Positions 16,087 to 28,014 of a stretch of 64,000 nt of DNA are shown here, piece after piece. The position numbers were made by a program, and so were the translations under genes. The notes under the pieces were generated by a model. That model searched no databases. It was not told where the DNA came from and saw only the letters and a list, made by a program, of their open reading frames with translations. This DNA comes from Asanoa sp. WMMD1127. GTDB lineage: Bacteria; Actinomycetota; Actinomycetes; Mycobacteriales; Micromonosporaceae. The first letter of the stretch is position 1; the number at the start of each line of letters is the position of its first letter. The stretch covers positions 3,968,001 to 4,032,000 of the forward strand of contig NZ_JARUBP010000001.1 of NCBI RefSeq assembly GCF_029626225.1, in the 5' to 3' direction.

Positions 16087-17580
16087 ATGTCCCGCGATGG
16101 TGGTGGCCGGCTCCGGGAGTCCCGCGACCCCCGCGTCGACCAGGCGCTGCGCGCGACCGCGGTCATCGCGCTGCTGGCGGCCGGCCTGCTCGCCGCCGCC
16201 GGCGTGCTCGGCCCCGACGAGCCGGTGATCGTCACCATCCTGATCGGCATCCCCTACGCGGCGTGCGCGGCCATCTGCCTGCGGCACGCCCGACCCGGCC
16301 GGCCGCGGCGAGCGGCCTGGGCGACGGCGGGTTTCGCCGTCGGCACCGGCGCGCTGGCCCAGCTCTGGGCGGCGGTGACGGGACGCGGCGAGCCCGTGCA
16401 CACCCCGACCACCGACGGCCTGACGGTGCTCGGCCTGGTGCTGCTCTACCTGTTCGTGGGCCTGCTGCTGCAGGCCGACCGACGGGTCTTCTCGACCGGG
16501 ATCTGGCTCGACGGCGTCGTCGCCGGCTTCGGCATCGGCGCCCTGGCCTGCCTCGGAGCGCCGGGTCCCAACGGCAGCGACCGCCTCGGCGTGCACCTGG
16601 CCGCGGCCCTGGTCTTCATCGTGCTGACCCTGCTCGTGGTCGTCGGCGGCGGCCTGCGCGGCCGCCCCGTCGACCGCACGCACGTGCTCGTGGTCGCCGC
16701 GTTCAGCGCGGCCGGCATCGCGGACGGTTTCGCGATGCTCGGTCACGCCGGCGGAATGATCGCCGAACCCGGCTACCTGGTGGTGCTCTCCCTCGCACTG
16801 CCGACGTTGTTGGCGTTCGCCCCGGCGTCCCCACTGCCCCGACGCCGGGCCGGCGCGGCGACCACGCCGTCCATCGTGGGCTGGGCGACCCTCGCCGTGC
16901 CCGCGTTCTTCGCGGTCAGCAGCGTGCTGCTGCTGACCATCGGCCAGTCCGGGCGGCTGCCGGCGCTCAGCGGCGCGCTCGCCGCGGTCTGCGTGCTCGC
17001 CGCGTTCGCCCGGGCCAGCCTGACCTTCCGCGAGCTGCGCGACCTGCGCGACGTACACCAGCAGGCCCGGACCGACGACCTGACCGGCCTGCCGAACCGG
17101 CGCGCTCTCTATGAACACCTCGAGGCGCTCACCGAGCCGGCGTCCCTGTTGCTCCTGGATCTCGACGGGTTCAAAGAGGTCAACGACAGCATCGGGCACG
17201 CGGCCGGCGACCAGGTCCTCGCCCAGACGGCCGAACGCATCAAGGCGGTGCTCGGCCCGTCGCAGGTGCTGGCCCGCCTCGGCGGCGACGAGTTCGCGAT
17301 CCTGCTGCCGGGCGCCACCCTCGCCGAGGCCGCCGACCTGGCCTGGCGGATCCACGTCGCGGTCACCTGCCCGTCGCACGTCGCCGACACCGAGATCCGC
17401 CTCGGCGTCAGCATCGGCGTCACCGGCACACACCTGTCAGAAACCGGCGCGGGCTCGGGCGAACTGCTGCGCACCGCCGACATCGCCATGTACGTCGCCA
17501 AACGCCGCGGCGGTGGCGTGGCCGCCTACGAGCCGCCCGCGCTGCGTACGCCGGAGCTCGTCACCGCGAAGAATCACTGA
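16087..17580 (+). CDS. membrane diguanylate cyclase (GGDEF)
   Basis: This 497-residue protein has about eight N-terminal membrane helices (roughly residues 25-330), then a GGDEF domain introduced by DDLTGLPNRRALYEHL. The active-site motif RLGGDEFAIL is intact, and LLLDLDGFKEVNDSIGHAAGDQVL supplies the metal- and GTP-binding residues. I see no RxxD inhibitory site five residues before GGDEF, and there is no EAL domain, so it should make cyclic di-GMP without that feedback. ATG 16087 lies 9 nt from GAGGAGG; ATG 16078 would abut it. In filamentous actinomycetes cyclic di-GMP controls development through BldD, so a developmental role is possible. Confidence 0.88.
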   Translation: MSRDGGGRLRESRDPRVDQALRATAVIALLAAGLLAAAGVLGPDEPVIVTILIGIPYAACAAICLRHARPGRPRRAAWATAGFAVGTGALAQLWAAVTGRGEPVHTPTTDGLTVLGLVLLYLFVGLLLQADRRVFSTGIWLDGVVAGFGIGALACLGAPGPNGSDRLGVHLAAALVFIVLTLLVVVGGGLRGRPVDRTHVLVVAAFSAAGIADGFAMLGHAGGMIAEPGYLVVLSLALPTLLAFAPASPLPRRRAGAATTPSIVGWATLAVPAFFAVSSVLLLTIGQSGRLPALSGALAAVCVLAAFARASLTFRELRDLRDVHQQARTDDLTGLPNRRALYEHLEALTEPASLLLLDLDGFKEVNDSIGHAAGDQVLAQTAERIKAVLGPSQVLARLGGDEFAILLPGATLAEAADLAWRIHVAVTCPSHVADTEIRLGVSIGVTGTHLSETGAGSGELLRTADIAMYVAKRRGGGVAAYEPPALRTPELVTAKNH

Positions 17581-17732
17581 CGCCGGTGTACGGCGCGGCG
17601 GCCGTCGTGGAGATCGAATGCCAGGTTAGCCGCGTGCGCCGGTGTTCACATTCGCTCAAGAGTTCCTCAAGATCGTTGCGATTGGCGCATGAGGACAGTC
17701 AGGCTGACGGGCACCGATGTCTTGATCAAGGC

Positions 17733-17738
17733 TAGGTT
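17733..17738 (+). promoter_or_regulatory. candidate -10 for the M14 carboxypeptidase gene
   Basis: TAGGTT is located 18 nt before ATG 17757, with GGAGG between them. No clear -35 is seen 16-18 nt upstream. Confidence 0.35.
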
Positions 17739-17756
17739 CCCCCACCTGGAGGTCCG

Positions 17757-19883
17757 ATGAAACATCGGCGGTCGACTGTCGTCGCACTGTCCGCCTTGCT
17801 TGCCGCAACCTTCACCCCGGTCGTGACGTCCACCTCGGCGTTCGCGGCGCCTCTGCCGGCCTTCGCGGCGGCCGAGCCCAACCAGGTCGCCAACCTCACG
17901 GTCAGCCAGGCCGACGGGTTCGCCACCGTCGCCTGGACGCCGGTCGAGGGGGCCACCGACTACCAGATCGAGCGCACCGCGGTCGACGCCGCCGGCACCC
18001 CGACCGACGTCGCGAAGATCGTCGGTGTGTGGCGGCCGAACCGGCAGATCAACAACGAGTCGCCGACGTTCGCCGACGCCGGCTTCAACCCCGGCGACCG
18101 CTTCCAGTGGCGCGTCCGGGCCCGGATCGGCACCGCCGAGCAGCCGTTCTCCGCCCCCGTCGTCGACACCACCAAGGCGCCCTGGGGCGACCCGAACGTC
18201 GCCGGCCAGAACCTGCGTACGCAGTGGGAGACCACCCAGGCCGCGCAGTACACGAGCGATGTCGACGAGTACGCCTACACGGCGGCCGTCGACCAGCTCA
18301 GCGAGCGGGTCCGGGTGGTCGAGATCGGCCGTACCGTGCAGAACCGTCCGATCAACATGTTCGTGATCGGCTACCCGACCCCGCCGGCGACCCCGGCCGC
18401 GGTCGCGGCGACCTCGCCGTTGGCGGTCAACTGCAACGTCCACGGCAACGAGCCGGGCGACCGCGAGGCGTGCCTGATCATGGCTCGCCAGCTGGCGTTC
18501 AGCAACGACGCCCGGACGCTGGACCTGCTCAAGGCCACCACCGTCCTGATCGTCCCGACGATCAACGGTGACGGCCGGGCGGCCAACACCCGGGGCAACA
18601 CCACCGGGCAGGACCTCAACCGGGACTACTCGTTGATCCGCCAGCCCGAGACCGCGGCGTACGTGCGGATGCTGCGCGACTACCGCCCGGTGGCCGGTTA
18701 CGACGGTCACGAGTACGGCAACTCCCAGGCCGGCGACCTGCCGATGCTGCCGCCGCGGCACCAGAACGTGGCCCAGCAGATCTTCGACGAGTCGCTCGAC
18801 ATGATCGAGAACCACATGTACGTCGAGGGCGCCAAGGACGGCTGGTGGGCGTGCCCGTACGGCTGCGCCAACGGCAGTGGTGTCGGTCTGTCCGAGGAGA
18901 CGATCCTGCGCAACACCCTCGGCCTGAAGAACACCGTCAACTCGCTGCTCGAGCTGCGCAGCTCCGGCGGCGCGACCCGGCCGGACGAGGGCAACACGGC
19001 GAACAACCGCCGTCGCAAGACCTTCTCGGCGCTGTGGACGTTCAACCAGTTCATGGACTACCACCACGCGCAGGTCGGCGACATCAAGAAGGCGCGGGGC
19101 GAGGCGATCGAGTTCCAGGCCGGCAACAACGGCCGGATCGTCTTCCGGGGCTCGCGGGTGATCCCGCTGCACCCGGCGCCGCACCCGGGCGAGGCGGGTC
19201 CGCGTGAGGACCTGCCGACCGAGGACATGATCCTCGACAACGCGCCGTGCGCCTACAAGCTCACCGAGGAGCAGTACAACGGCGCGCGTACCGACGGTCC
19301 GAACGACGTCGGCGCCACCGTCGCGGAGCGGATCGCCGCGCACGGCTGGAAGGTCGTCAAGGTCGACGACGGCTACCTCGTGCCGCTGGCCCAGCCGGAG
19401 CGGGGCCTGATCCCGCTGCTGCTGGACGAGCAGGCCGAGGAGGAGTGGGTGTCCGGCGAGCGGGTCTACCCGACCCTGACCGGGACGCGCAACGGCCCGC
19501 TGACCATCTCCGGGTTCGCCTGCCTCGAGGGCGCCACGGTCAACGGTCCGGTCAACCTGCGTCCGGGCGCGACCCTTGTCGCAACCAACACGACCATCAG
19601 CGGTCCGGTCAACGCCTCGAACGCGGCCGGGGTCTTCCTCGGCGACAGCACGCTGCGTGGTCCGCTGCAGGTCGCCAACACCAACGGTCCGGTGACCGTG
19701 ATCGGCACCAAGGTGTCCGGTCCGGTCAACCTGTCCAACAACCGGAACGGGGCCGCGCCGTACGTGGCCGGCAACAGCATCAGCGGTCCGCTGAGCTGCT
19801 CGGGCAACAGCCCCGCGCCGACCAACCTCGAGGTCCGCAACTCGGTCAACGGGCCGCGGGCCGGCCAGTGCGCCACCCTGTGA
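17757..19883 (+). CDS. secreted M14 zinc carboxypeptidase with FN3 and C-terminal repeat domain
   Basis: This 708-residue exported protein starts with a signal peptide (VVALSALLAATFTPVVTSTSAFA). A fibronectin-III-like domain follows (NLTVSQADGFATVAWTPVEGATDYQIER), then the peptidase domain. Zinc ligands His and Glu are in NVHGNEPGDRE, the substrate-binding NRDY is in LNRDYSLI, a probable third ligand is in AGYDGHEYG, and the catalytic Glu is probably in SLLELRSSG. The last ~130 residues hold about six units beginning (S/N/R)GP(V/L/R), spaced 19-22 residues, likely a beta-helical stalk. ATG 17757 follows GGAGG at 4 nt. Substrates are probably extracellular peptides. Confidence 0.87.
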   Translation: MKHRRSTVVALSALLAATFTPVVTSTSAFAAPLPAFAAAEPNQVANLTVSQADGFATVAWTPVEGATDYQIERTAVDAAGTPTDVAKIVGVWRPNRQINNESPTFADAGFNPGDRFQWRVRARIGTAEQPFSAPVVDTTKAPWGDPNVAGQNLRTQWETTQAAQYTSDVDEYAYTAAVDQLSERVRVVEIGRTVQNRPINMFVIGYPTPPATPAAVAATSPLAVNCNVHGNEPGDREACLIMARQLAFSNDARTLDLLKATTVLIVPTINGDGRAANTRGNTTGQDLNRDYSLIRQPETAAYVRMLRDYRPVAGYDGHEYGNSQAGDLPMLPPRHQNVAQQIFDESLDMIENHMYVEGAKDGWWACPYGCANGSGVGLSEETILRNTLGLKNTVNSLLELRSSGGATRPDEGNTANNRRRKTFSALWTFNQFMDYHHAQVGDIKKARGEAIEFQAGNNGRIVFRGSRVIPLHPAPHPGEAGPREDLPTEDMILDNAPCAYKLTEEQYNGARTDGPNDVGATVAERIAAHGWKVVKVDDGYLVPLAQPERGLIPLLLDEQAEEEWVSGERVYPTLTGTRNGPLTISGFACLEGATVNGPVNLRPGATLVATNTTISGPVNASNAAGVFLGDSTLRGPLQVANTNGPVTVIGTKVSGPVNLSNNRNGAAPYVAGNSISGPLSCSGNSPAPTNLEVRNSVNGPRAGQCATL

Positions 19884-19894
19884 TCAACTGACGT

Positions 19895-19937
19895 CGCACC
19901 GGCGGGCCGGTCCGGGACTGTCCGGCCCGCCGGTGCG
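19895..19937 (+). terminator. strong hairpin terminator after the carboxypeptidase gene
   Basis: Two 16-nt arms (19895-19910 and 19922-19937) pair perfectly around an 11-nt loop, starting 11 bp after the stop codon. No T-tract follows. The hairpin ends 20 bp before the next start. Confidence 0.75.
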
Positions 19938-19957
19938 CGCCATCTCGAGGAGGTCTG

Positions 19958-20581
19958 ATGCGGTCGTACCCCTTGCTCGCCGTCGTCCTGGCCGGGGCGC
20001 TGGCGATGGCCGGCTGCACCAGCGCCGCCGACGAGCCCGCCCGCGCCGCGGCCGGATCGGACGGCGGCGTCTCCGGGCCGCTCTGCGCCGAGCTGCCCCG
20101 CAACGACGAGCCGGGCAACCCGAACGCGCTGGCCAGCAAGCCGGTCGACGAGGCGCTGTCGTGGATCACGGTGCTGACCACGTTCGACGGCGCGATGCGG
20201 GCCTCCGACCTGTTGCCGGAGCTCAAGGGCAAGCAGGGCATCACGGTGCTGGCGCCCTCCGACGACGCGTTCGCCGCGAAGTTCTCCCAGGACAACCTCG
20301 ACCAGCTCATGGTCAAGGACAAGGACACGCTGCGTACGCTGCTCCGCGCACACGTAGTGGACCGGTCGCTCAGCCTGGCCGACCTGCGGGAAGCGGGTTC
20401 AGTGACCACATTGGACGGCACCAGCGTGCCGGTCGCCGCGGCCGGCGCGATGGCCCGGATCGGCGACGAGGCGCAGACCGTGTGCGCGGACTACCGCATC
20501 GCCAACGGCCGGCTGCACGTGGTCAACCACGTCCTCGGCAACCTGCCGACCACCGCCGGCCAGGGCGACTCGGGGCACTGA
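19958..20581 (+). CDS. fasciclin-domain lipoprotein
   Basis: This 207-residue protein has a lipoprotein signal with lipobox LAMAGC (Cys18), then a FAS1 domain (ALSWITVLTTFDGAMRASDLL, ITVLAPSDDAFAAKF, LRTLLRAHVVDRSL, NGRLHVVNHVLG). It resembles mycobacterial MPT70/MPT83-type proteins, which act in adhesion or cell-surface interactions. GAGGAGG precedes the ATG. A terminator hairpin separates it from the upstream peptidase gene, so it is likely transcribed alone. Confidence 0.88.
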   Translation: MRSYPLLAVVLAGALAMAGCTSAADEPARAAAGSDGGVSGPLCAELPRNDEPGNPNALASKPVDEALSWITVLTTFDGAMRASDLLPELKGKQGITVLAPSDDAFAAKFSQDNLDQLMVKDKDTLRTLLRAHVVDRSLSLADLREAGSVTTLDGTSVPVAAAGAMARIGDEAQTVCADYRIANGRLHVVNHVLGNLPTTAGQGDSGH

Positions 20582-20587
20582 CGCCGG

Positions 20588-21547
20588 CTAACCCGCCATG
20601 CCGCCGCCGGCCTCGTCGATGGCGGTGTCGACGCGGTGGGCCAGGGTGACGTCCGCCTCCGTGACGGCTCCGGTCGCCGCCGTGTACGCCGTGAGCGTCG
20701 CGGTGCCGGCCGACGGCCGGGCGATGTGCGGGGCGCGGCCCGTCTCCCGCAGCCGCTCGATGCGCGGCAGCACGCGGTCGAGGTTGTCCGGCGGCAGCTC
20801 GATCGTCCGGCTGATCGCGTGGTGGTCGCCTTCCCAGTCGGGCAGGTCGCGCAGCGCGGCCACCACGTCGGCGTCGCTGAGCGGCAACGGGCGGCCGGGT
20901 GTCGTGCGCTCCTCGGGTGGCAGCGGGTCGGCCAGCTCCCGCAGCGCCGGCGGCAGGGGCAGGTCGAGGCCCGCGTCGCCGAGCACCGCGAACACCGCCT
21001 GCACCTTCACCCTTATCTGCTCCGGCCGCCGCTCGACGAGCCGGCCGGTCTCGCGCAGGAACATCGTCAGGTCGCGCTCCGGCGGGCCGGCCATCGCGCG
21101 GGGCACCTCGAGCTCGGCCGGCAGGCTGGCGATGAGCCGCTTGCCGTCGGGCTCGTCCAGCGAACGCGCGGTCACCCCGACCACCGCCCGGGTCAGCTCC
21201 TTGGCGAAGGCGAACTCCTCGCCCGTCAGCGTCGCGATCTCGGTCACCAGCTCGCGGTAGCGCAGCCGCGGGCCGGCCCCGGCGTCCGTGGAGTCGTCTT
21301 CGACCGGCGGGCGGCGCGGCCACTGCGGCGACGGCGTGCCCGGCTCGGTGATCTGCTCCGCCCCCGCCTGCGGCTTGTGCCGGCCGGCGGACGGCGGACC
21401 GGACCGCCGTTTCTCCTGCTGGTGCTCCTGCTGCTTGGACGCGCCGAGCGTGACGCCCTCCGCGCTGGGACTGCGGTCGGCGTTGCGGGCCTCGCGGGCC
21501 AGTTGGCGACGGCGCCGGTTGTCGCCTTCCATCTCTTTCGGGGCCAT
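20588..21547 (-). CDS. DUF2267-pterin-4a-carbinolamine dehydratase-like fusion
   Basis: This 319-residue protein has three parts. First is a charged disordered N-terminus rich in Arg, Gln and Lys. Next is a DUF2267-like helical domain (KRLIASLPAELEVPRAMAG, DLTMFLRETGRLVERRPEQI, VKVQAVFAVLGDAGLDLPLPPALRELADPLP). Last is a PCD/DCoH-like domain (SDADVVAALRDLPDWEGDHHAISRTIELP, TLAHRVDTAIDEA). The usual dehydratase active-site NHHP-type motif reads PHIARP here, so catalysis is doubtful. It is convergent with the fasciclin gene and divergent from clpC. A stress-linked or binding role is possible. Confidence 0.75.
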   Translation of the reverse strand: MAPKEMEGDNRRRRQLAREARNADRSPSAEGVTLGASKQQEHQQEKRRSGPPSAGRHKPQAGAEQITEPGTPSPQWPRRPPVEDDSTDAGAGPRLRYRELVTEIATLTGEEFAFAKELTRAVVGVTARSLDEPDGKRLIASLPAELEVPRAMAGPPERDLTMFLRETGRLVERRPEQIRVKVQAVFAVLGDAGLDLPLPPALRELADPLPPEERTTPGRPLPLSDADVVAALRDLPDWEGDHHAISRTIELPPDNLDRVLPRIERLRETGRAPHIARPSAGTATLTAYTAATGAVTEADVTLAHRVDTAIDEAGGGMAG

Positions 21548-21702
21548 GCGGTACGGGTTACCGCTGCGCCGCCGCCTACACCACGCGGACCGCGCCCTTT
21601 CGACTCACTGACACCCCCACTCCCACCAGGCACAAGTCCGGTTTGCCCGCTCCGGCAACGGGTAGGCGCGGGCCAGTGCCGTTTGCACCGGAGGAGAGTG
21701 AT

Positions 21703-24216
<2,514 letters not shown>

Positions 24217-24223
24217 CAGCACC

Positions 24224-24892
24224 TCAGGTCGAGGTGAGCTCCTGCCGGACCGTGATGGCGCTCGAGCGGCGCCCGACCAGCGGGACCGCGCCCGCCACAC
24301 CGTAAGCGGAGACGTTGCCACGCAGCGTGATCGCGACGGGGACGGCGTCCGCGGTGGTCGGCACCGCCAGCAGCAGGCGCAGGTCGCGGTCGACGTGCAG
24401 CGGCTCCTGGCCGACCGCCGTGAAGTCCCACAGGGCGTAGCGCAGGCTCGGTCCGGACGCGGTGACCCGTGGGAGGAAGACGTCCTGCTCCCGGATTCGC
24501 TCCACACTGGACTCCGGGCCGACGGGGATGCTGGCTATCTCGAACGACAGGCCGCCGGACCATCGGGTGGTCAGCTTCACGGGCGTGCTGGCGATCTCGT
24601 CGCGGGGGCTCATGTCGGCGACCTGCACGCCGCCGGCGGCGGAGAAGTCGACGTTCACCCGTACCCAGCGGAACCGGCAGTCCGGGTGAGCGTGGGCCAC
24701 GCACCGCAGGCCGAGCGAGACCGCGCTGGTGCCGTCACCGACGTCGACCCGCTCGGGATCCGACCGCCACAGCGAGAGGCGGTTCTCGCGCGCCAGCACG
24801 CGCAGCCGTTCGTCGGCGACGATCTGCCCGTCCCAACGCTCCTCGAGGGCGTCGTCGTCCAGGTCGAGATCGACGTCGAGCCATTCCCGCAT
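24224..24892 (-). CDS. CHAT-associated hypothetical protein
   Basis: This 222-residue soluble protein has an acidic start (LDVDLDLDDDALEERWDG) and otherwise looks all-beta, with repeated strand-turn patterns (LRCVAHAHPDCRFRWVRVNVDF, PVKLTTRWSGGLSFEIASIPVG, PVAITLRGNVSAYG). I do not recognise a named family. The ATG lies 2 nt after the stop codon of the upstream CHAT gene, with GGAGG inside its last codons, so the two are translationally coupled. It may be the substrate, inhibitor or target-recognition partner of the CHAT protease (inference). Confidence 0.75.
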   Translation of the reverse strand: MREWLDVDLDLDDDALEERWDGQIVADERLRVLARENRLSLWRSDPERVDVGDGTSAVSLGLRCVAHAHPDCRFRWVRVNVDFSAAGGVQVADMSPRDEIASTPVKLTTRWSGGLSFEIASIPVGPESSVERIREQDVFLPRVTASGPSLRYALWDFTAVGQEPLHVDRDLRLLLAVPTTADAVPVAITLRGNVSAYGVAGAVPLVGRRSSAITVRQELTST

Positions 24893-24894
24893 GC

Positions 24895-27800
24895 CTACCT
24901 CCAGTCGCCGACCAGGACGAAGGCGCCCCAGTGATAGAAGTGCTCCCGGCCGGGGTCGGCCGCCGACGTGCGCATCGCCTGGCGCAACGCGTCGGCCCGC
25001 GACAGGTCGGCGTCGCTGGTGTGGAAGGCGGTCAACAGGCGCTGCGCCGAGCGGTCGTTGACCCGCCACTGGCTCGTCAGGAGCGCTCGCGCGCCCCCGT
25101 GGATCAGCGCGCGCGGCAGGCCGACCGCCTCGTCGCCGGGCCGGTGGTGGCTGACGCCGGTCTCGCATCCGCTCAGTGCCACGAGGTCGGCGCCCACGGT
25201 CACGCCGAGCAGGTCCCGGGTGCGCAGCACGTCCGTGCCGGCCAGCTCGATGCCGGCGTCGAGGCCATCCGCGACCGACGCGCGGGCGTGGCCGGCGACG
25301 TGGACGGTGCGCGCCGCCCGCAGCGCCGCGACGACCGCGTCTCGCGTCACGCCCGCGCCGACGACCGGTTGGCCCGCTCCCAACGCGTCGGCGACCGCCT
25401 GAGCCTCGCGCCGGGCCCAGCGCAGGTTTCCGCGCGGGTCACCGAAGACCGCGACCTGCCCCGTCGAAGCTGGGCGGTGCGGACGGGTGAGGGTGTGGGT
25501 CAGCACCGCCAGGCTGGGTGAGTAGCAGACCGGGTTGCGCTGGCCGAGCGGCGTGCCGTCGCCGACCGGCAGCGTGTGCAGCGGGAGGTCGTGGAGATCC
25601 TGGTGAGGCACGAGATAGACGACGTCCTCGGGTCCGGCCCAGTCGGTCAGCGGGGCGACGAGTGCGGAGAACCCGTGCCAGGCGGCGAGGCCACCGTCGG
25701 GGCTGTCCTGCATGGCCATCCGTACGCCGCCCGATGTGCGGAATGTCCCACGGGCGAACGCTTCCAGCGCCGCGGCGTCGACGTCGACGGTGCACATCCG
25801 CGGTCGGGACCAGTCGGCCGCCATGCCGAACAGCAGCGTGACCGGCCCGTCGCGGAAGTACTGGGCGACCAGGATGCGCCGCCCTGAACGGTCGTGGTCC
25901 GCGATGAGCACGTCACGCGCTCCCGACCAACCCAGCGCGCCGCTCGGGGCCAGCACGTCCACGAGCGCGCGGCTCTTCATCCGCTCCAGCCAGAGCACGG
26001 CCTGGGTGGTGTCCTGCCGGCCGGCCACCGCGAGGTGGAAGCCCGTGCGGTAGACCTGCTGCTTGTCGACGCCGAACGCGATGCCGGTCGACTGCCGCTC
26101 GAGCGGACCGTCGCCACCGGCCGCGCCACGCAGGGTGTCCAGTTCGGCCGCGGCTCGCTCCAGGCCGTCCTCGGCCTGTCGCAGCCGGTCGCCGGCGGCG
26201 GTCGGATCGGGGTCGAGTCTGCTCGCTTCCCAGCGGGCGTTCGCGGCGAGAAAGAGGGCCCGCCACGCGACCTGACCCATCTCGGCCCGGAGAAACAGGT
26301 CGTGTGCCTCGTCGAGCAGCTCGGCCGCGTTGTCGAAACCGGCGACGTGGTGGTGGTCGCGGGCGTGCTGAGTCGCCGCCATCCCCGCGTGGGACAGCAG
26401 GAACGCCAGGTCCGGCCCGAGCGACGCGGCGCGCGCGACGCGCTCACCGGCCTGGAAGGCGGACACCCAGCCGTCGGTGTCGCCGTCGAAGAAGGCGCCC
26501 TGGCCGCGCATCTGGTGGACGCCGACCAGTGCCTTGCGCGCTTCCGTCGTCAGCACCGGTGCCAGCATCGCCTCCGCCGCCGCGAGATCGGCCTCGGCTT
26601 CGGCATCGAGGAACGGACGCCGCGCTGCCGCGAACCGCGCCTGAACCCGCAGCTGCGCGCGAATGGTGAGGTAGCGGCCGGCCGCGGGCAGGTCGCCGAT
26701 CCGCCTTGCCGCGTCGACGGCATCCGCCGCGCGCGCCGACGCGGCCGCGGGATCGGTCGCGAGCTCGACGGTGGCGAGCTGAGCGAGCACCTCGCCGGAG
26801 AGCGTGCCCGGTGCGACGGGGGTGAGGTCCGCCACGGCGTCGCGCAGCAGGCCGGCGGCCACCTCCGGTCGGTTGAGCGCCACGAGCTGGGACGACAGCA
26901 TGAGCCGCAGCGACACCCTCGCCTGCCGGTGGGGCGCGGCGGCGAGCTGGGCGTCGACGACCGCCCGCGCGCGGCCGATCCGTCCACCGCGGAACTCCGC
27001 CTCGGCCGACCCGATCGCCTCGACCAGGTCGAACATCTGCCAGTCGCCCTCGACGACGACGCGCGCGGCGGACCGGCTGGCCTCCCGCTGCGCGGCGCCG
27101 TCGCCGCGGTAGCCGTGGAACTGGTCCAACGCGCGCCACACGGCGTGCGCCAGCTGCGGCGCACCCTGTTTGGCGAACGCTCGAGCACAGTCACGCGCCG
27201 GCCCGACCACGTCGGCGACGCCGTGTTGGAGCAGGACGGCGATGACCGTCCACTCCGCCAGGTGCGACCCGAAAGCATGGCCGGCGCCGTCGAGGAGGGC
27301 GCCGACGGCGGTGACCTCGGCGGCTGTGTCGTCCAACGACCACGGCTCAGGACCGCGGAGCACGGCGAGCGTACGGATCTCGAGGGCGGCCAGTCGCGCG
27401 CCGGCCTCGGTCACGGGGTGGCCGGCGGCGCGCGCCTCGGCCGCGATCTCATCGAGCAGCCGGAGGACCGGTGCCTCCGGCGCATGAGGGTGCGCCGCGC
27501 GGACGGCGTGGCACCGCAACCGGGTCGCGGCCCATGCCTCCGGGAGGAGCCCGAGGCGCCGGTAGCCGTCGGCGGCGCGGGCGAACCCGTCTGCCGCGTC
27601 CTGCGAGGCGGCCATCGGCAGCTCGGCGTAGAGCACCCGCAGCCGGGTGACCCGGGCCTGCAGAGCGATCGCCTCGATGCGGCAGCGTTCCTCCGGGCCT
27701 CGCTTAGCTTCGGCGAGTCGGTCCAGGACGTCGGGGATCTCCGCGGGTCGCGTCAGGGCGCGCGTGTAGTCGCGCCACAGCCCGAGGACGCGGCCGTCAC

Positions 27801-28014
27801 CGGCACGTCGATAGGTGGCGGCCGGGGTCTGGTCGAACAGCCGCGGCAGCTCTCCGATCCGCCCCTGCTCCAGGAGCACACGCATCTCCACCAGCCGGGC
27901 GGCCGGGTATCCCGCGTCATCGGGATCGACGGCCCGCACCAGCCGCAAGGCGTCGGCGTAATGGGCGCGATCAAGCAAGTCGGCGGCGGCCTTGGCCGGT
28001 CCGACAGAATCCAC
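24895..28014 (-). CDS. large helical-repeat protein with C-terminal CHAT (caspase-like) protease domain
   Basis: About 1039 residues. Roughly residues 1-690 are alpha-helical repeats of TPR type (ADLLDRAHYADALRLVRA, many AA.AL.A patterns). The C-terminal CHAT domain starts near VDKQQVYRTGFHLAVAG. It carries the catalytic His in VHVAGHAR (~909) and Cys in LSGCETG (~950), then LIHGGARALLTSQWRV and a closing HWGAFVLVGDW. Both catalytic residues are present, so an active cysteine protease is expected, as in other TPR-CHAT proteins of bacterial immunity and cell-death systems. The start is uncertain: GTG 28014 has normal downstream codons. TTG 28041 and ATT 28047 (9 nt from AGGAGGG) add a segment with rare codons. 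It is divergent from a TetR gene. Confidence 0.85.
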   Translation of the reverse strand: MDSVGPAKAAADLLDRAHYADALRLVRAVDPDDAGYPAARLVEMRVLLEQGRIGELPRLFDQTPAATYRRAGDGRVLGLWRDYTRALTRPAEIPDVLDRLAEAKRGPEERCRIEAIALQARVTRLRVLYAELPMAASQDAADGFARAADGYRRLGLLPEAWAATRLRCHAVRAAHPHAPEAPVLRLLDEIAAEARAAGHPVTEAGARLAALEIRTLAVLRGPEPWSLDDTAAEVTAVGALLDGAGHAFGSHLAEWTVIAVLLQHGVADVVGPARDCARAFAKQGAPQLAHAVWRALDQFHGYRGDGAAQREASRSAARVVVEGDWQMFDLVEAIGSAEAEFRGGRIGRARAVVDAQLAAAPHRQARVSLRLMLSSQLVALNRPEVAAGLLRDAVADLTPVAPGTLSGEVLAQLATVELATDPAAASARAADAVDAARRIGDLPAAGRYLTIRAQLRVQARFAAARRPFLDAEAEADLAAAEAMLAPVLTTEARKALVGVHQMRGQGAFFDGDTDGWVSAFQAGERVARAASLGPDLAFLLSHAGMAATQHARDHHHVAGFDNAAELLDEAHDLFLRAEMGQVAWRALFLAANARWEASRLDPDPTAAGDRLRQAEDGLERAAAELDTLRGAAGGDGPLERQSTGIAFGVDKQQVYRTGFHLAVAGRQDTTQAVLWLERMKSRALVDVLAPSGALGWSGARDVLIADHDRSGRRILVAQYFRDGPVTLLFGMAADWSRPRMCTVDVDAAALEAFARGTFRTSGGVRMAMQDSPDGGLAAWHGFSALVAPLTDWAGPEDVVYLVPHQDLHDLPLHTLPVGDGTPLGQRNPVCYSPSLAVLTHTLTRPHRPASTGQVAVFGDPRGNLRWARREAQAVADALGAGQPVVGAGVTRDAVVAALRAARTVHVAGHARASVADGLDAGIELAGTDVLRTRDLLGVTVGADLVALSGCETGVSHHRPGDEAVGLPRALIHGGARALLTSQWRVNDRSAQRLLTAFHTSDADLSRADALRQAMRTSAADPGREHFYHWGAFVLVGDWR

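Noticed and set aside
21548-21702. HspR (HAIR) or ClgR operator before clpC
   Set aside because: No inverted CTTGAGT-type repeat or other match was seen.
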